Of a stretch of 64,000 nucleotides of DNA, positions 13,401 through 21,982 are shown piece by piece; position 1 is the stretch's first letter; every line of letters starts with the position of its first letter. A program made the position numbers and the translations under genes. The notes below the pieces were generated by a model. It did no database searches, had not been told where the DNA came from, and worked only from the letters and a program-made list of their open reading frames with translations. This stretch comes from Nectonema munidae. Lineage: Eukaryota; Nematomorpha; Nectonematoida; Nectonematidae. The DNA lies in NCBI GenBank assembly GCA_030549495.1, contig JAUIRK010000530.1, positions 62,001-126,000 of the forward strand, read 5' to 3'.

Positions 13401-14767
13401 TTCCATTTTTCCCAGAGAGCTTTTTAAATTTTTAGTGTTTAAAATTGAGAATCAGAATCGTATATTTTTTTAATAGGAATCGTACAAAGCTATTTATAAT
13501 GCTATAAAAAAGATAAAACCAACATCTATTCAAGAAAGTTTTTTCAAATCAAAAATAAGAAATAGACTTTACGATTTTAGTTTCATTATTTTTTAAAACA
13601 TAGAATATTCGATTTTATATCTGAAAAACTCGATAAGTTCATTAAATTTTAATTGATAAAAACATACTTATATTTATATAGGATAGAATATTTTATAAAA
13701 CAAAGTTATCATAGTAGAAAGGGAGAAATTTGAACCAGGGATGAGGGAGTATCTTTATTCAAATGTCATCACAGCAAATGTTAATTTCTTGATAGGGCTG
13801 GAAATTGCCTCTTCCTTCCTGACTATGCATCAGTATAATTATAAATTACATCAATTAAAGTATTATCATCTTTTTTTACACCTCACTACGCATCTTTTAA
13901 AACTCAGGAGCGAGAGATCTTAAATTTAAGTCATAATGCATTTTAGGTTTGAGGACTGATAGAGTATAAGAATAAAACATCACAGTAGCTACAATTTCAA
14001 TCACGAAGCGCTCCATATTCATTGCCCAAATTTCGATTTAGAAAGGTTTGGAGGGGAACAATAGATGTGTGGTTTTTAGAGGTAGACTATTTTTAACCGC
14101 TTAAAAATTCTGTTATAAAATGATGCGCGAATTAGTTCGTAAAACTCTATAATATGCGGTGTGTCTCATTTTGAAAATAGGAAAAGCGATTAAAGAAGAG
14201 ACGAACGCAAAACAGAGATGAAGAAATGCTCGGAGAAAACGATGTTGAATATCACGCCGTACTTCGCCAAAATCCCGAAAAAGAAGAAATGGTTGCCGCA
14301 CTTCTAGAACCGCTTGCTGACGAAATTCCCCAAAATTCGTAATTTTTTTTGAATACTGATCATTTCCATATAATAGCAGGTAGGGGTGGAACGTAATCTC
14401 TTTTGTTGTTATAGCAACGTCAATTTATCTCCTGAACAGAGTTAATAATTCTAACTTTCTGCATTTTTTTTTGATTTTACAATCCTGTTTTGAATACCAT
14501 TTCTACGCTTTGATAACTGTGGGACCATAACTTTTGAGATAGGCGCGTGAAAGCTATGTCCAACTTTATAAGTTAAAAAATGAGAATAATGGTAAATCGG
14601 CATGCATATAGTCAAGACTTTATTTGATAAAATAAGACGTATTCATATGATTTTTGTTTAGAAATTCAAAAAGTGTTTCAAAAACTCGATGCAAAGAAAA
14701 AAAGGCTAAAGTTTCCAAATTAGAAGAAACTGAAAACTTGGCTCTAGAGTTATTGCAAAAATATTGA
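1296..14767 (+). CDS. DDX10: DEAD-box RNA helicase DDX10/Dbp4, 3' part of gene (nine exons)
   Basis: ATP-dependent RNA helicase of the DDX10 (yeast Dbp4/Hca4) family, a nucleolar factor for small-subunit pre-rRNA processing. The window holds 461 codons plus the stop, joined from 1296-1458, 1514-1598, 4586-4781, 6695-6783, 8086-8273, 10008-10164, 11541-11784, 14181-14338 and 14662-14767; every junction is GT-AG and all phases agree. Visible parts are helicase motif IV/V (LALHG, then [12 protein letters not shown]), motif VI (HRVGRTAR), the LLVLLPSE block that follows it in DDX10, the [16 protein letters not shown] extension typical of this family, SLGL, an acidic/lysine-rich middle, and a tail ending LALELLQKY that resembles the C-terminus of human DDX10. 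The N-terminal helicase domain (Q motif, Walker A, DEAD) is left of the window. The order of blocks separates it from other DEAD-box helicases. Introns carry LINE and SINE remnants. Confidence 0.93.
1514..1598 (+). CDS. DDX10: DDX10 exon: motif VI
   Basis: Follows a 55-bp intron. Encodes (D)[17 protein letters not shown] and HRVGRTAR; the last Arg codon is split AG|G with the next exon. The donor (gttttc) is weak, but homology and phase fix it. Confidence 0.92.
1706..2045 (+). mobile_element. 3' end of a non-LTR retrotransposon (LINE)
   Basis: Decayed reading frame with the C-terminal LINE signature KQRLRWFGH, then a basic segment, then [14 protein letters not shown] running into a (TTA)n tail. 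The RLRWFGH block lies after the reverse transcriptase in several LINE clades, and an ATT-rich tail suits a LINE 3' end. Only the last few hundred bases are present and they carry several stops, typical of 5'-truncated insertions. It lies in a DDX10 intron, sense orientation. Confidence 0.6.
3972..4172 (+). other. Small unassigned ORF in a DDX10 intron
   Basis: The internal ATG at 4014 would give a 52-residue product, Ser/Thr-rich then acidic ([16 protein letters not shown] start, [10 protein letters not shown] end). Its composition is less AT-driven than nearby random ORFs. I see no domain, and no splice link to DDX10 is needed. It may be chance or a transposon fragment. Confidence 0.2.
4586..4781 (+). 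CDS. DDX10: DDX10 exon: post-helicase block
   Basis: Encodes [15 protein letters not shown] and continues through [18 protein letters not shown]. This matches the region right after motif VI in DDX10 (LLILLPSE ... LAQDQDLKERAQ). Acceptor tttttaag, donor gtatat, phase 0 at the end. Confidence 0.9.
5620..5720 (+). repeat. tRNA-derived SINE, copy 1
   Basis: Contains a perfect RNA polymerase III B box (GGTTCGATCCC, 5674-5684) and an A-box-like stretch about 35 bases upstream. The same sequence recurs inverted at 41281-41375 with roughly 85% identity by eye. It lacks tRNA acceptor-stem pairing, so it is a SINE head and not a tRNA gene. Lies in a DDX10 intron. Confidence 0.7.
6199..6213. repeat. 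(CA)n microsatellite
   Basis: Run of about seven AC units in a DDX10 intron, next to the SINE. Confidence 0.8.
6225..6375 (-). repeat. tRNA-derived SINE (second type)
   Basis: On the minus strand the sequence reads as a tRNA-like head: an A-box-like GGCATGATGGTTGTTAG near 6344-6362 and a B-box-like AGTTCGATTCC at 6305-6315. The poly-T at 6226-6233 would be the A-rich tail region. It differs from copy 1 and is probably another SINE family. Confidence 0.5.
6695..6783 (+). CDS. DDX10: DDX10 exon: FVSYVRSVYLM-like block
   Basis: Small 89-nt exon encoding [18 protein letters not shown], then HALDPVKYS. Human DDX10 has CFVSYVRSVYLMKDKEVF at this place. Phase 0 entry and phase 2 exit match the neighbouring exons exactly. 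The residue split over the next junction is Gln. Confidence 0.9.
8086..8273 (+). CDS. DDX10: DDX10 exon: SLGL block
   Basis: Begins with [13 protein letters not shown], matching SLGLAVAPRVRFL of human DDX10, then becomes a weakly conserved charged linker. Ends ...PQAP plus one base before a GT donor. Confidence 0.9.
9007..9195. repeat. Dispersed repeat family A, copy 1
   Basis: Clearly related to 53781-53968 (shared blocks around GTGTCA, CATTTTGTAAGATTATTCTT and GCGTCGCTAAA). No coding capacity is seen. A GC-rich stretch near the end (9160-9240) stands out from its surroundings. Confidence 0.6.
10008..10164 (+). CDS. DDX10: DDX10 exon: acidic linker
   Basis: Encodes [20 protein letters not shown] and then a Ser/Lys-rich stretch. 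Two acceptors lie close together (after 10007 and after 10014). Only the first keeps the frame with the upstream exon; the second meets a stop at once. The FL-acidic motif aligns with FLDRDEEEEDADF of human DDX10. Confidence 0.85.
10875..11203. repeat. Possible nonautonomous element with G-run and C-run ends
   Basis: Starts GGCGCACATCC, shared with 35631 and 51729, then an eight-G run. It ends near 11161-11203 with a C run. The opposed G and C runs suggest inverted ends, but the boundaries and family are unclear. Confidence 0.3.
11541..11784 (+). CDS. DDX10: DDX10 exon: KKI.F / KAKE block
   Basis: Encodes a basic start ([20 protein letters not shown]), then IVFAGED, an acidic DNDDDDD-type run, [17 protein letters not shown] and [15 protein letters not shown] residues. 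Human DDX10 has NKKITFTDEG ... INLHKAKERL ... KKIKAKH in the same order. Phase 2 entry, phase 0 exit, donor gtaggc. Confidence 0.92.
14181..14338 (+). CDS. DDX10: DDX10 exon: EKRLKKRR block
   Basis: Encodes [20 protein letters not shown] and continues to ADEIPQN. This joins the KHK end of the previous exon to give the KH(R)EKRLKER-like motif of the family. It ends TC|gtaatt. If this intron were kept, translation would stop three bases later (TCG TAA, 14337-14342). Splicing is preferred because the next exon restores the conserved tail in phase. Confidence 0.9.
14662..14767 (+). CDS. DDX10: DDX10 last exon
   Basis: 34 codons plus TGA, ending [19 protein letters not shown]. The end resembles the human tail (LSLAEDEELVLHLL). 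The phase fits the TC|A Ser codon of the upstream exon. Confidence 0.85.
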
Positions 14768-14838
14768 AAGTGGAAAAGATTTCCTTCCTTCATAATATAT
14801 GAGAAGATTAAAAAATCTCATCTTGTCTTGTTATCTGA

Positions 14839-14844
14839 AAATAA
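14839..14844 (+). terminator. Probable DDX10 polyadenylation signal
   Basis: AATAAA about 70 bases after the DDX10 stop codon. It is the first canonical hexamer downstream. AT-rich sequence makes chance hits common. Confidence 0.5.
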
Positions 14845-15148
14845 AAGTGTTTCCTTTTCGTTATAAACTTCACCTCAAAATTGGGATAATGAAATATACG
14901 CACAAGAAAACTTGATTATTTGGAATTTCCGTAGAGTTTGAAGGCAAGTATTTTTGTCAATGCAAGTTTCCTATTCAAATCTATTCTCAAGCAAGGGTAA
15001 CAACAATGTCTAATTCCTTTAAAAGTTCGCGTTATGACACTTTTTAGGGGGTTATGTCTCTAGAGTGTACGCTGTTTGTTTTGTCTCCCTCAAAAAGAGA
15101 TGTGAATACTTATAATGATTTCAATATTTGTATAAAAGATATTTTATA

Positions 15149-15979
15149 CAGTACACTATCGTTAATTCTGAAATCGCTAAACCGGATTATAAATTTTAAA
15201 ACTAGAATTTTTGAAAATTAAAAGTTTTTTAAAATAAATTTTGCAATTCTCTATAAGGAGTTAGGATTATGACAAAACTCAGCTTTGTTTGTTATTAGGC
15301 TGTCATGTGTTTGTTTGTTTCTTGCGTAGTTAGAGAGAAATCCGAATGGGATTGGTGTTTTGATGATGGGGCAATAGCCCTGTTCCAGGATCTTCCTGGC
15401 TTTTTTATTTTCTAGATTTTTTGGAGCTTTCCAAAGCTTTGTCGTTCCTTTGAATGAGCCGTTTGTCTTTTTACCTTTGTATTTTTTGGGTTTGACTTTA
15501 CCTTTTTGGAGGTGGCGCTTATGGGTGACGGATCGTGTCGGATTGAGCTATCTGATTCGTACCCCTCATCGTCTCTTTCATCTTCTTCCGCCGTTGGGGC
15601 AGTTGGTTCCGTTGATAGGAGTGATGTAAATACTCTTTTACTGTCGGCGGTGGTATGATGACCATATATAGATAAATGGATAGATAATGATGAAGAGGAA
15701 AACGCGGGTCAGCACTATCCTGATTCTGAAATTATTCAACTTGTCCGGGATGAAAATCAAGAAAGTGAAGAAGAAAAGAGTGACTTAAGTGAAGATGAGA
15801 AAAAGCCTGTGATATCAATAGAAAGATTGCTAGAATTAGTGACTGAACTGCTTGAAGGTTTAGAACAAAGAAGTTTTGCAACTGAAGAAGATTTGATGAA
15901 CCTTTATATTTTGAAAGAAAAACTAACCAAGGAAAAACCAAAGCATATGAAACAATTAAATTTAAGATATGTTTCATAA
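15149..15979 (+). mobile_element. pogo/Tigger-like DNA transposon, truncated
   Basis: The left part begins with a pogo-type terminal motif (CAGTACACTATCGTTAATTC, preceded by TA). The right part (about 15685-15979) reads KWIDNDEEENAGQHYPDSEI then IQLV and an acidic helix-rich stretch, ending in a stop. This is the look of the C-terminal tail of Tigger/Jerky-type DDE transposases. The DNA-binding and catalytic parts are missing. A short ORF from 15520 (MGDGSCRIELSDSY) lies between and is not recognised. No matching right terminal repeat was found. Confidence 0.5.
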
Positions 15980-16529
15980 ATTATTACCAAAATGATAACT
16001 TCAAATCTAAGATTTTTTATTATGCACATAATTTAAAAAAATAAATGATTTTTATATAATTTTCCTGGTAAAATTAGCCTATAAAAAATACCTAAAATGC
16101 TCAGGGAAAATTTATTCAAATAACTGCGATGATATGTCCAAGAAAAAGAAACGCTCTGTAAGTCAACAGCGTACTCCTTAAAAATGTTTCTTAGATGGCG
16201 TTAAAAATTATTACAAAACGTTGCCAACTAACAAAAAATAATACCAACAAAAGTAGTAGCTACGATTGAATAGTGAGTATTTTAGAACTGATAATAAATT
16301 TGTGGTGAATGGATATCAACACGACTAGTCCATATTATTATTCAACTGCACTATAAGATGCATTTTCGTCTACGTTTTGTACAGAACTTGAAAAAACTAC
16401 AATGCCATAACAATGGATACCCATAAATCGAACAAATAGGAACTAGATATCTAACCAGAGGCGAACCCTGGATATTTTTATAGGGGCATCAAAGGTTAAT
16501 TTTATTAGCTTTTTGGTGTGAAAAAATGA

Positions 16530-16617
16530 TTGTACAACTTCAGGGATCATGAAAGTAAATAGAATGTATTGAGCAAGAAAACCTATAATTTATATCTTAA
16601 CCGCTAAATAATTTAGT
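16530..16617. repeat. Direct repeat, left copy
   Basis: Shares TTGTACAACTTCAG, ATCATGAAAGTAAATA, ATGTATTGA and ACCGCTAAATAATTTAG with 18148-18213, about 1.6 kb away in the same orientation. The left copy has about 20 extra bases inside. Confidence 0.7.
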
Positions 16618-16799
16618 TATTTTTCTTTGCCACCAAATCCAAAATATAAAAACAGACAAAAAGGTCAATTTTTAAAAAAGAACCAAAAGTCATTGTAAAC
16701 CAATTTTAACTAGTATGGGATTCATCTACTAGATATCATCATATACTTTGACGTTAAGCGATTAATCAATACTTTTAAAACATTTCTGCCAAAAAAAAA

Positions 16800-17560
16800 A
16801 GCATAAAAGATCTGAAAACTGATCAGAAGAGGGCATTGATATTTCAGAGCCCAGTCAACAAGGAATTTACAAAGCGCTCTTCAAGAAAGATGGTGAAATA
16901 AAGAAACACTTCATCCATACACTACACAATCAAAAATGGAGCCTGCATTTCAATGATCAAATTTATGATAAAAATGAATATCAAGCGGATATCTTGTGTA
17001 TGGAAAGGATTAAAAAACATCTTGGAAGAATTTCATTTATGGAGCGCAATCTCAATGATTTTTGTTGATACAAGTGTTAGTTAAGGACAAAAGAATTGGG
17101 GTGTGGTTAGACTGCAGAGAACGTTTTTGAGCAAAGGCTATAAGCCACTTTTTTGAGTTACTAACACCAATCTTAAATAAATCCAGTGCAGTGTTATTGA
17201 TTAGGAGCTAACAGACTTCCAGTCTAAATTGAAAAATTATTTTGATAGAACTCGTGTTATTGAAGATCAAGCTGGTTGGAAAATGAAGATTCTTTTTCAG
17301 TTAGCACGTACATTTAGGTCCTTTCATGAAAACACAGGCTTGCCTTTCATCGAGTTTCAGAAACTATAGCTTTTGGAATTAGCCATCAAACTTAATCCTT
17401 CTTGTTTATTTCCTTATGCCAGATGAGAGAAATATATCACAGATGTGTCAGTTCATCTCATATGACTGAGCTTCACTGGTTTGGTCAGCAAATGTAGAAG
17501 CAATCGATGCTATGAGCGAGCAATGGTCAGGCAAGAACAAAACCAGCCAACCAACTACTG
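16800..17560 (+). pseudogene. Decayed coding stretch of an unknown element
   Basis: Interrupted frames read like former protein: SEEGIDISEPSQQGIYKALF, IHTLHNQKWSLHFNDQIYDK, later FDRTRVIEDQAGWKMKILFQ. The WSLHF block followed by EYQ recalls an unnamed transposase-like family of arthropod and cnidarian genomes, but I cannot place it. Several stops break it. Confidence 0.3.
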
Positions 17561-17842
17561 TTTCATTCTCTCTAATGATTTGCCATAATTAGACTATTGA
17601 CTAATTTTACTTCATATAACTTACTCTTCAAACTGTTCTGTTATTAATTGAACATTTCGGATGTCTTTTTAGTACATTATTCAAAAAGGGTTCTAATTTT
17701 GAAATCCAGGTGCAATAAAATATAAAAATTCAAAGTTAGTCATGGGTGACCTTTTTCGATCAATATACAAAGAAACATTGATTTCCAGTTTTGTATAAAA
17801 AGCTCCTATAGAGGACTATGGAGTTGCAAAAAAGTCGTATTA

Positions 17843-18071
17843 TTAACCCATTTACGGCCAATGTAAACTAAAAAAATTTACATAAAAAACATGTATAAAA
17901 GCTTTAAAATGTAAAAATAACTGTTAGACGCTTCTATGTGATGGGAAAAATCTTTAGATTTTGTTTTCAAAAGTTGTATATAATCTTATTTCACTTTTTG
18001 CAAAAGTGGAGTAAAACACCATAAGACGTCGTTTATGCTATATGCAAAAGAAGGCGTCATGAGTAGGTTAA
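17843..18071. mobile_element. Possible piggyBac-type MITE (TTAA ends)
   Basis: 229 bp bounded by TTAA on both sides. The ends read TTAACCCATTTACGGCC and, inverted, TTAACCTACTCATGACGCC, which match imperfectly. No coding capacity. It resembles the TTAA-bounded elements at 44179 and 48233. Confidence 0.45.
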
Positions 18072-18147
18072 AACCTTATCAACCCCACTTGTTTTGTTTA
18101 ATTAATGAAGAAAACACCATTATCTACAAACGTTTCTTTACAACGGT

Positions 18148-18213
18148 GTTTGTACAACTTCAGCCATCATGAAAGTAAATAAAATGTATTGAAGAACCGC
18201 TAAATAATTTAGC
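18148..18213. repeat. Direct repeat, right copy
   Basis: Partner of 16530-16617. It lies just downstream of the RPLP2 3' end. Confidence 0.7.
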
Positions 18214-18261
18214 TCAATTTAGACATTACTACATTAAAAAATATATATAAAAAGAAGAATA

Positions 18262-18267
18262 TTTATT
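18262..18267 (-). terminator. Probable RPLP2 polyadenylation signal
   Basis: TTTATT on the plus strand is AATAAA on the minus strand, about 30 bases after the RPLP2 stop codon. Confidence 0.6.
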
Positions 18268-18297
18268 CAAGATAAATTCCTTGAAGAAAGTGTGTTT

Positions 18298-18365
18298 TCA
18301 ATCAAAAAGACCAAATCCCATATCGTCATCACTTTCTTCACTCTCCTCTTTTTTCTCTTCTTTTT
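18298..18365 (-). CDS. RPLP2: RPLP2 exon 3 (C-terminal tail)
   Basis: Encodes EKEEKKEESEESDDDM then GFGLFD and TGA. This C-terminal signature is shared by all eukaryotic P1/P2/P0 proteins. Confidence 0.97.
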
Positions 18366-21300
18366 CTAAAGTAAGTGTATATAAGGATAAATAAAGCGAG
18401 AAAGTTGATTGTGGTGTATTGAATATAATTTTCTTTGTGTAGTAAATCTTACCTTCATTTTTATAATGTGTAAACAAGTCAAGGATTTTTAGTAAGTACG
18501 AAGAGAAATCTTCCTTTTTTGAAAAACAGTCCTAATTTTATTTACCAAAAAACCCAGATCTTTTTTGAAGGATCCGATATTGTATCATTACACCACTTCC
18601 TAGTTCATTGGAACATGGTAGATCTTATTTTGATCACACGTTCTCTTTTCAATTAGTTTCCCACTTGCTTCTTTCTCTCATACTAATCTTCAAAAGAATT
18701 TATAATACGTTTTGGTTTTTAAAATAAATATTTCATACTCAAGATGATTGCAGAAAGTATTATAGGCCAAAATATACACAAAAAAGTATATTTTTACTAT
18801 ATAACTAATATACAACGATTTTTTGAAAAAATTTGACAGAAGTGATTTTCACGCATACACCATTAATTCAATTCCCACTTCCAGGTATTTTTTAAAGGTA
18901 TTAGCCAAAATGAAATACAGAAATAAAATAAGCATATTCAATTTGGTATAAAAATAGATATTTTATTTTTTTGAAAATATTTTAAAGACAGTATCTAGAA
19001 GTAAACCCCAAATCTGATTGAAGCTTTTAGATATTTTAAAAGCATAAATGTCAAATCTGAGTCCAAAAATAAAACCAGCATCTTCCATTTGGTATAAAAA
19101 CATTTGGTAACATTTTTGTATTTGTATTTTTTATGATTTCGAGTATTTTTTTGTTTGAAAATGTATATAATGAATGGTATTTTGACATGCTTTTAAAATG
19201 AAATATACAATAACTCCTTTACTGAAAGCAGCTTACTTTAGTTATTTTGGTTGTAGAATAGAAGACCAAGATAAACCTTGGGCTCCACAAGTTTCTTGCA
19301 AATCATGTTACAAGGCCCTGACTGCCTGGTGGTATAAAGTCATTTTCAAGTTTGCCGTTCCAATGATCTTGAGAGTTCCCACAAGCCATGTGGATGATTG
19401 TTATTTCTGCCTCACTAAAATCAAAGGTTTCAAACATGCATCCAGAACAAAAATTGTGTATCCGAATCTTCCGTCAGCTATCAAACCTGTTTATCATTCT
19501 GATGATTACCCGGTACCTGAATCAGCCCAAAACAAGGACATATTCTTATCGGGGGAGGAGGCGAGTTCTGCAGAATCAAACTCTTCCAGAATAAGCACTT
19601 CACCCTGTATCAATGAAGTAGACTATCAACCAACATTTTTTTTCACAGAGTGAGCTAAACGATCTCATACGCGACGTCTATCTCACGAAAGAACAAGCAG
19701 AGTTGTTAGTTTCAAGGCTCAAACAACATAATTTGGTTGAAAAGGAGGTGAGGATCACAAAGTACAGAAAGCGTAATGCCGAACTATCTTCTTATTTTGC
19801 GTGCAAAAACCGTTTATGTTATTGCTGCAACGTTCCAGAATTATACGACTGCTTAGACTTTCAACATGAGCCATCAGAATGGAGACTCTTTATAGATTCC
19901 TCCAAAAAGAGTCTAAAGGCTGTTTTACTCCATACCAAGTGTCTCGTTTGCTAACCCAACTCACCTGAAGGAGTCTTATTAATATGAAGCTCCTTCTTGA
20001 AGCAGTTGGATACTCACAGCATCAATGGAGCTTATGTGGCGATTTCAAATTCATAGGCTTCTTAATGGGAATGCAAGCCGGCTTCACCAAGTATTGCTGC
20101 TTTCTCTGTCTCTGGGACAGTAGAGCAGTTTCTGAACATTACAAAAAAGACTGGGGTAGGAGAACTTCATTTGAGCCAGGCCAACACAGCCTTAAGGAGA
20201 CTTCACAGGTCAATATGAATAAGGCGCTCTTACCTCCTTTACACATCAAGTTGGGCTTGATGAAAAATTTTTTGAAACCCCTTGAAAAAAGTAGTTCTGC
20301 TTTCCAACATTTAACTCACTTATTTCCGAATTTGAGTTGCGCGAAATTGAAGGAGGGCATTTGTGTTGGCCCCCAAATTCAAGAAGTGATGAGGGACAAT
20401 TGTTGTAACGACTTTTTAGGGAAAAAAGAACTGAGAGCTATGCTTTTAATTTTTTTGGGAAATGTACGTTCTTCGGATTACAAAAATCGTATCAATGAAT
20501 TGCTTGAAGCATATGAGGATATGGGGTGTCGGGCGTCATTGAAAATTAACTTTCTTCATTCTCACCTAGACTTATTTCCTCCAAACCTAGGAGCAGTCAG
20601 CGATGAACATGGGGAAAGGTTTCATTAAGACACTAGTAAGATCGAAAGTAGATATAAGGGAAGATGGAATTCAAACATGATGGAGATTTTTGTTGGATGT
20701 TAACGCGTGATAATCTTGAAGCAAAGTTGGAAAGATCGGCTAAAAAGAAAGATTTTTTATTTTTTTCTCAATATCAAAAAAGACACAATAGGATTGAGGT
20801 TGCTTCACATTCAGCATATTTAGTGCCACTTTTGTTCCAAGTAATAAATCGCCGTGTTCATCGTTTGAAGAACTTTTTCCACAATAAAAATCAAAGTTGT
20901 AACAATAGCCAGAAAAGCCACACCACGCCCAAAGTTTATATCCAAATCTCATTTGGTTCTTGCATAGTGACCCTCAGACATGGCATGAAAATGATATGAT
21001 CTGATGATATGAAAATGATTTTGTCAATTGATGCTTTTGGGGCGTTCGATATAAAAAAAATTTGGTGTGGTTAGTGTTAAAAACCGTTTATATAATATTA
21101 AGCAAAACTTAACGACATATTGAACCCTTAGCAACCGGTTAGGTAAAATAATGGGACGTTCTAAGGTAAGAACTTAACATTGTATACATCATATAATATA
21201 CCTTTTGGTTTGACATCTTTAGATTGAGCATCATCTTTAGAAGCGGCAGCAGAATTTTCTGATGAGGCGGCAGGCGCGGATGTTGCTAAAGTTGCCATTT

Positions 21301-21538
21301 TGCTTTTGCCTAAATTGGGTATTATGTAATGTTCGGAAGAAGTATATTGTTAAGTTACTAGGATACCTTCTTCCATCAGAGCATCTAATTTTTTGCCCTT
21401 TAAACTTTGACAAACTTTGTTTAAATTTTCTCTTTCAATGTTGAAACCAACAGAACTTAAGATATTTTCCACGTCTTCAGGAGAGGGATCTTTATTGCCC
21501 CCTAAGGTTGCAAGAACATAGGCAGATAAATATTTCAT
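18298..21538 (-). CDS. RPLP2: 60S acidic ribosomal protein P2 (complete, three exons)
   Basis: Acidic stalk protein P2. It pairs with P1 on P0 in the large subunit and recruits the GTPase translation factors through its tail. Exons on the minus strand are 21538-21367, 21309-21202 and 18365-18298, giving 115 residues, the usual P2 length. The start MKYLSAYVLATLGGN with SPEDVENILSSVGF is the P2 helical dimerisation domain (P1 begins differently). Then come a hinge with alanine and serine (SAPAASSENSAAAS), a charged KEKEEKKEE stretch, and the invariant end EESDDDMGFGLFD. All junctions are GT-AG and in phase. Intron 1 is 57 bp. Intron 2 (18366-21201) is 2.8 kb and holds transposon DNA in the opposite orientation. 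The frame is intact, so the gene looks functional. Confidence 0.97.
19180..20790 (+). mobile_element. Transposase-like element of an unnamed widespread family
   Basis: Nearly continuous coding blocks run from MKYTITPLLKAAYFSYFG through ALLPPLHIKLGLMKNFLK to HSHLDLFPPNLGAVSDEHGE and a RYKGRWN...DFCW end. I recall the LHIKLGL and NLGAVSDEHGERFH blocks from many hypothetical proteins scattered in arthropod, cnidarian and nematode genomes in repeat-like copy number. I know of no settled family name. Paired cysteines (CKSCYK, CYFC, CYCC, CFLCLW) suggest metal binding. The copy is broken by a few interruptions. It sits antisense in RPLP2 intron 2, so it is tolerated there and removed by splicing. 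Confidence 0.55.
20740..20965 (-). pseudogene. piggyBac transposase fragment
   Basis: The minus strand reads RFGYKLWAWCGFSGYCYNFD, then FYCGKS, LLLGTKVALNML and YCVFFD. This is the core of piggyBac-type transposases (PIRFGYKLW ... YTG ... LG..VV..L ... FFDN). Only about 70 residues remain. It abuts the end of the unnamed element in RPLP2 intron 2. Confidence 0.7.
21202..21309 (-). CDS. RPLP2: RPLP2 exon 2 (hinge)
   Basis: Encodes (G)KSKMATLATSAPAASSENS and on to DDAQSKDVKPK. Enters in phase 1 and leaves one base (G) for the next exon. Confidence 0.95.
21367..21538 (-). CDS. RPLP2: RPLP2 exon 1
   Basis: From ATG, MKYLSAYVLATLGGN through KKLDALMEEG. Ends GAAG|gtatcc, leaving one base of a Gly codon. 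Reading on into the intron gives EGILVT and a stop, so splicing is required. Confidence 0.96.
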
Positions 21539-21982
21539 CTAGATACCTTCATTGGAAAATAGGTATTTTGAATAAAATTCAATCATATAATATAAAAATA
21601 ATTTATATGCTACTTACGTGGTAATTTTATCAACTTATTTAATAGATATCAGAGATCTGTAAAATTCGATTCGGTTAGATCGAGTTCAGAAACCCAGAAT
21701 TAATGGGTCAAACATGGGTTGAAAGTTTAAATTTTTCACGGGTTCGGGTCGGATACCAGAAGCATAACATTTCAAATACATTCCCCAATCAGGATTGTTA
21801 GTAATCTACTTCAAAGCTCATTGGTACTTTTTAAAAGGTATCTATTCTTACTTAAGGTACGTATTTACTTTTTTTATTAAGAATTTTTTAGAAAAATAAA
21901 AGTAAAATATGCTTTATGAAACTAAAAAAAATGTGAGTCTATATAAGTGACACAATTTCCAAAACCACGCAAGAGATAAGCG

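Larger units (their letters stand above)
14768..18250. other. Intergenic region DDX10 - RPLP2
   Basis: Spacer between the convergent 3' ends of DDX10 (plus) and RPLP2 (minus). It contains only transposon pieces and a direct repeat. I found no host exon. Confidence 0.6.

Noticed and set aside
14181-14342. TCG TAA as the true end of DDX10
   Set aside because: A GT donor overlaps it. The next exon joins in phase and restores the conserved family tail, so the stop is taken as intronic.
20664-20999. Plus-strand ORF of 111 codons
   Set aside because: Its second half is the antisense shadow of a piggyBac fragment. Only its start continues the unnamed element.
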